This document shows positions 44,898 through 46,888 of a stretch of 46,888 nucleotides of DNA, in pieces. The stretch is from assembly GCA_026393835.1 (NCBI GenBank), contig JAPKZK010000024.1, positions 1 through 46,888 on the forward strand. The letters run 5' to 3'. A program made the translations under genes and the position numbers. The notes under the pieces are model-generated. The model was given only the letters and a program-made list of their open reading frames with translations, made no database searches and was not told the origin of the DNA. Each line of letters starts with the position of its first letter. Position 1 is the stretch's first letter. This DNA comes from Candidatus Aminicenantota bacterium (GTDB lineage: Bacteria > Acidobacteriota > Aminicenantia > UBA2199).

Positions 44898-46370
44898 ATG
44901 AGTCAAGGAGACAAGGAAAGAAACAAAAACACATTAACGACAGAGGCAGGGATACCGATCCCGGATAACCAGAACTCGTTAACCGCGGGGAAAAGGGGGC
45001 CGACGCTGATGCAGGACCACTTTCTCTTTGAGAAGCTGGCGCGATTTAACCGGGAGCGTATCCCTGAACGGATCGTTCACGCCAAAGCGGCCGGCGCCCA
45101 TGGTATATTCACTGTTACCAATGATATAACAAAGTATACTAAGGCAAAGATTTTTTCACAGGTGGGCAAAAAGACAGAAATGTTCGGCCGGTTTTCAACG
45201 GTCGCCGGGGAAAAAGGCTCCGCCGATACGGTACGGGACGTCAGGGGATTCGCCCTGAAATTTTACACCGAAGAGGGAAATTGGGACATGGTGGGCAATA
45301 ACACCCCGGTATTTTTTGTCCGGGATGCCATGAAGTTCATGGATTTCATCCACACCCAGAAGCGGGAACCCCAAACCAATCTCCGTTCCCCCAGCATGTG
45401 GTGGGATTTCTGGTCCCTGGTGCCTGAAAGCCTTCACCAGGTAACCATCCTATTTTCCGACCGGGGCATCCCGGCCGGTATTCCCCATATGAACGGCTAC
45501 GGCAGCCATACCTACAGCTTCATCAATGCAAACAATGAACGGTACTGGGTTAAATTTCATTTCAAAACCCTGCAGGGAATCAAAAATTTCATGGATGAAG
45601 AAGGCGCACGGCTGGCTGGTGAAGACCCGGATTGGACCACACGGCATTTGTTTGAAACCATTAAAAAAGGCGATTTCCCCAAATGGAAATTATCCGTACA
45701 GGTAATGCCGGAGATAGAGGCCGAGAATTACCGGTGGAATCCTTTCGATCTGACCAAAGTCTGGCCCCATGGGGATTACCCGTTGATAGAAGTGGGCATC
45801 ATGGAGTTGAACCGGAACCCGGAAAATTACTATGCCGAGGTGGAACAATCGGCATTTAGTCCTGCCAATGCGGTCCCGGGAATATCCTTTTCCCCCTGTA
45901 AAATGCTCCAGGCGCGTATTCTCGCTTACGCCGACGCGCACCGTTATCGATTGGGGGTCAATTATGAGATGTTGCCCATTAACCGCCCCCGCGCCGATGT
46001 AGAGGTTCGCAATTACCACCGTGACGGCTACATGCGCTTCGACAACAACGGCGGGGCGTCGCCCATTTACGAGCCCAACAGTTTCGGCGGTCCCACCGAA
46101 GACCCCTCTTACAATGAACCGCCATTAAAAATCTCGGGAGACGCCGACCGCTATGAACAAAAACGGGGGGTAGACGACGATTATATTCAACCGGGAAACC
46201 TGTTCCGCCTGATGAAAAAGGATGAACAGCAGCGGTTGGTGAAAAATATCGTGGGAACTCTCAAAACGACGCCGAAAAATATCCAGGAGCGTATGGTGAA
46301 ACATTTCCTGAAAGCGGATAAGGACTATGGTCATGGGGTGGCCGTTGGACTGGGATTACCGGTAGGATAG
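44898..46370 (+). CDS. Catalase (monofunctional haem catalase)
   Basis: This 490-residue enzyme decomposes hydrogen peroxide. The distal residues H61 ([12 protein letters not shown]) and N134 ([12 protein letters not shown]) and the haem-ligand Y344 ([20 protein letters not shown]) have the spacing of the bovine enzyme (75, 148, 358). Other family stretches, [20 protein letters not shown] and [18 protein letters not shown], are present. The proximal motif has ADAHRY instead of the more usual GDTHRH. Length fits the small-subunit group. The start at 44898 follows GGAGG; an ATG at 44880 precedes that ribosome site and is unlikely. Catalase in an otherwise anaerobic-looking set indicates defence against oxygen. 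Confidence 0.96.
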   Translation: MSQGDKERNKNTLTTEAGIPIPDNQNSLTAGKRGPTLMQDHFLFEKLARFNRERIPERIVHAKAAGAHGIFTVTNDITKYTKAKIFSQVGKKTEMFGRFSTVAGEKGSADTVRDVRGFALKFYTEEGNWDMVGNNTPVFFVRDAMKFMDFIHTQKREPQTNLRSPSMWWDFWSLVPESLHQVTILFSDRGIPAGIPHMNGYGSHTYSFINANNERYWVKFHFKTLQGIKNFMDEEGARLAGEDPDWTTRHLFETIKKGDFPKWKLSVQVMPEIEAENYRWNPFDLTKVWPHGDYPLIEVGIMELNRNPENYYAEVEQSAFSPANAVPGISFSPCKMLQARILAYADAHRYRLGVNYEMLPINRPRADVEVRNYHRDGYMRFDNNGGASPIYEPNSFGGPTEDPSYNEPPLKISGDADRYEQKRGVDDDYIQPGNLFRLMKKDEQQRLVKNIVGTLKTTPKNIQERMVKHFLKADKDYGHGVAVGLGLPVG

Positions 46371-46397
46371 AAAATAGAAAGATTTCGCCGTGAAGAT

Positions 46398-46428
46398 GGT
46401 AGGGAACAGGCAATGCCTGTTCCCTACC
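46398..46428. repeat. Palindromic element GGTAGGGAACAGGCA
   Basis: A perfect 15-bp stem with a single loop base, 27 bp after the catalase stop codon; the third member of the family at 37073 and 44767. It separates the catalase gene from the convergent pseudogene. Confidence 0.88.
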
Positions 46429-46437
46429 AACTGCCCT

Positions 46438-46792
46438 CTACCGACTGAACTTCGGTAATATATTTATGATGATCTCTTTACGATTCAACGACCCGTCCTC
46501 CGCTTTCTCCATGAAAACAAACCGATACCTGCCTATAAATCCCGCTCCCGGTTGCCAATAAAAGACCCCCCGACAGGATCAAAGGTCGAACCGACGGGAA
46601 GCGGGCAAATATTCACGGTTCTTTTTGAGAAATGAATTTCCAGCCGTTCTAATTCCCTGATTTCGATTTGACTTGTGTTTGGGCTGAGTAGGCAAATTTT
46701 TGTTTTTTTAAAAATCGGAATCCTTTATTGATGCGGGTTTCAGTAACCAGGATGTTGTTTTTAGCCCAAAACCCGTAGGCACACGTTTCCAT
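46438..46792 (-). pseudogene. C-terminal fragment of a surface protein, two frameshifts
   Basis: Three consecutive reading frames on the minus strand form one plausible product: AYGFWAKNNILVTETRINKG, then SQIEIRELERLEIHFSKRTV and PLPVGSTFDP, then GVFYWQPGAGFIGRYRFVFM and RKEIIINILPKF. The last part resembles putative Ig-like (He_PIG-type) repeats of exported proteins. The frame changes fall at a run of seven A (46703-46709) and a run of six G (46566-46571), so either the gene has decayed or the assembly has homopolymer errors. The upstream part of such a gene is absent. The A-run join also uses PIFKKTKICLLSP. Confidence 0.5.
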
Positions 46793-46801
46793 CCGATGGG
46801 G

Positions 46802-46830
46802 TTGACATATCATGATATACACATTATATA
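46802..46830 (+). promoter_or_regulatory. Candidate promoter of the transposase-like gene
   Basis: TTGACA (46802-46807), a 17-bp spacer and TATATA (46825-46830), overlapping a TATAAT at 46827-46832, 19 bp before an ATG at 46850. Confidence 0.45.
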
Positions 46831-46849
46831 ATCGTAAGTGGTAAGTGCC

Positions 46850-46888
46850 ATGTATTTAAGAACGATAACACGAAAAAACAAAGACGGT
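46850..46888 (+). CDS. Start of an IS1634-like transposase (cut by window edge)
   Basis: Only 13 codons are in the window: MYLRTITRKNKDG. This resembles the usual beginning of IS1634-family (IS4-related DDE) transposases. A TTGACA-type promoter lies upstream. The left end of the element cannot be placed. Confidence 0.45.
   Translation, partial: MYLRTITRKNKDG

Overview
The window looks like a chromosomal segment of an uncultured anaerobic bacterium, probably of the Aminicenantes/Acidobacteriota kind. That placement is an inference. It rests on paired DUF6599 proteins, a sensor-propeller/AraC regulator, a tungsten-type aldehyde oxidoreductase with a fused ferredoxin, three AAA-ATPase/PD-(D/E)XK paralogues, and many short dispersed palindromic or tandem intergenic repeats. 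No rRNA or tRNA gene was recognised.

Left part (1-12100): the N-terminal part of an MmeI-like restriction-modification enzyme runs off the edge. It is followed by endonuclease IV (nfo), an Rpn-like nuclease, a small membrane protein and an unknown gene. A minus-strand operon xseA-xseB-membrane protein-YgjP metalloprotease comes next, then a TPR lipoprotein-like gene, a stand-alone SelB C-terminal-like protein, an amino-acid-type solute-binding protein and a ParE/RelE toxin-antitoxin pair.

Centre (12100-26200): a type III-D CRISPR-Cas locus. The array has 26 identical 37-bp repeats plus two altered distal ones. It reads on the minus strand from a leader containing a good promoter just before the first repeat. 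Upstream lies a tightly overlapping minus-strand operon: a TIGR03986-type Cas7-like RAMP, an HD-less Cas10 with an intact GGDD, a Cas7, a Csx10 with a helical (Cas11-like) tail, a double Cas7, an unknown 173-residue protein, and a 626-residue effector that reads as TIR-like + SAVED + CHAT caspase-like protease. cas6 lies separately upstream. cas1/cas2 are not in the window. The proposed logic is that target RNA activates Cas10 to make cyclic oligoadenylate, SAVED senses it, and the CHAT protease (possibly also the TIR-like domain) acts.

Right part (26200-46888): a long degenerate 20-21-bp minisatellite, three AAA+/nuclease paralogues, a decayed hicBA pair, and an operon of DUF6599, a propeller/AraC regulator, a Tat-exported DUF362 protein and a second DUF6599 protein. 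These are followed by a GYD protein, an M1-type peptidase, an aldehyde ferredoxin oxidoreductase, a catalase, a frameshifted surface-protein remnant, and the first codons of an IS1634-like transposase.

A regular feature of the window is a sigma70-type promoter with an exactly 17-bp spacer whose -10 box ends only 6-7 nt before the ATG. It occurs at seven genes that lack a ribosome binding site, which suggests leaderless mRNAs.
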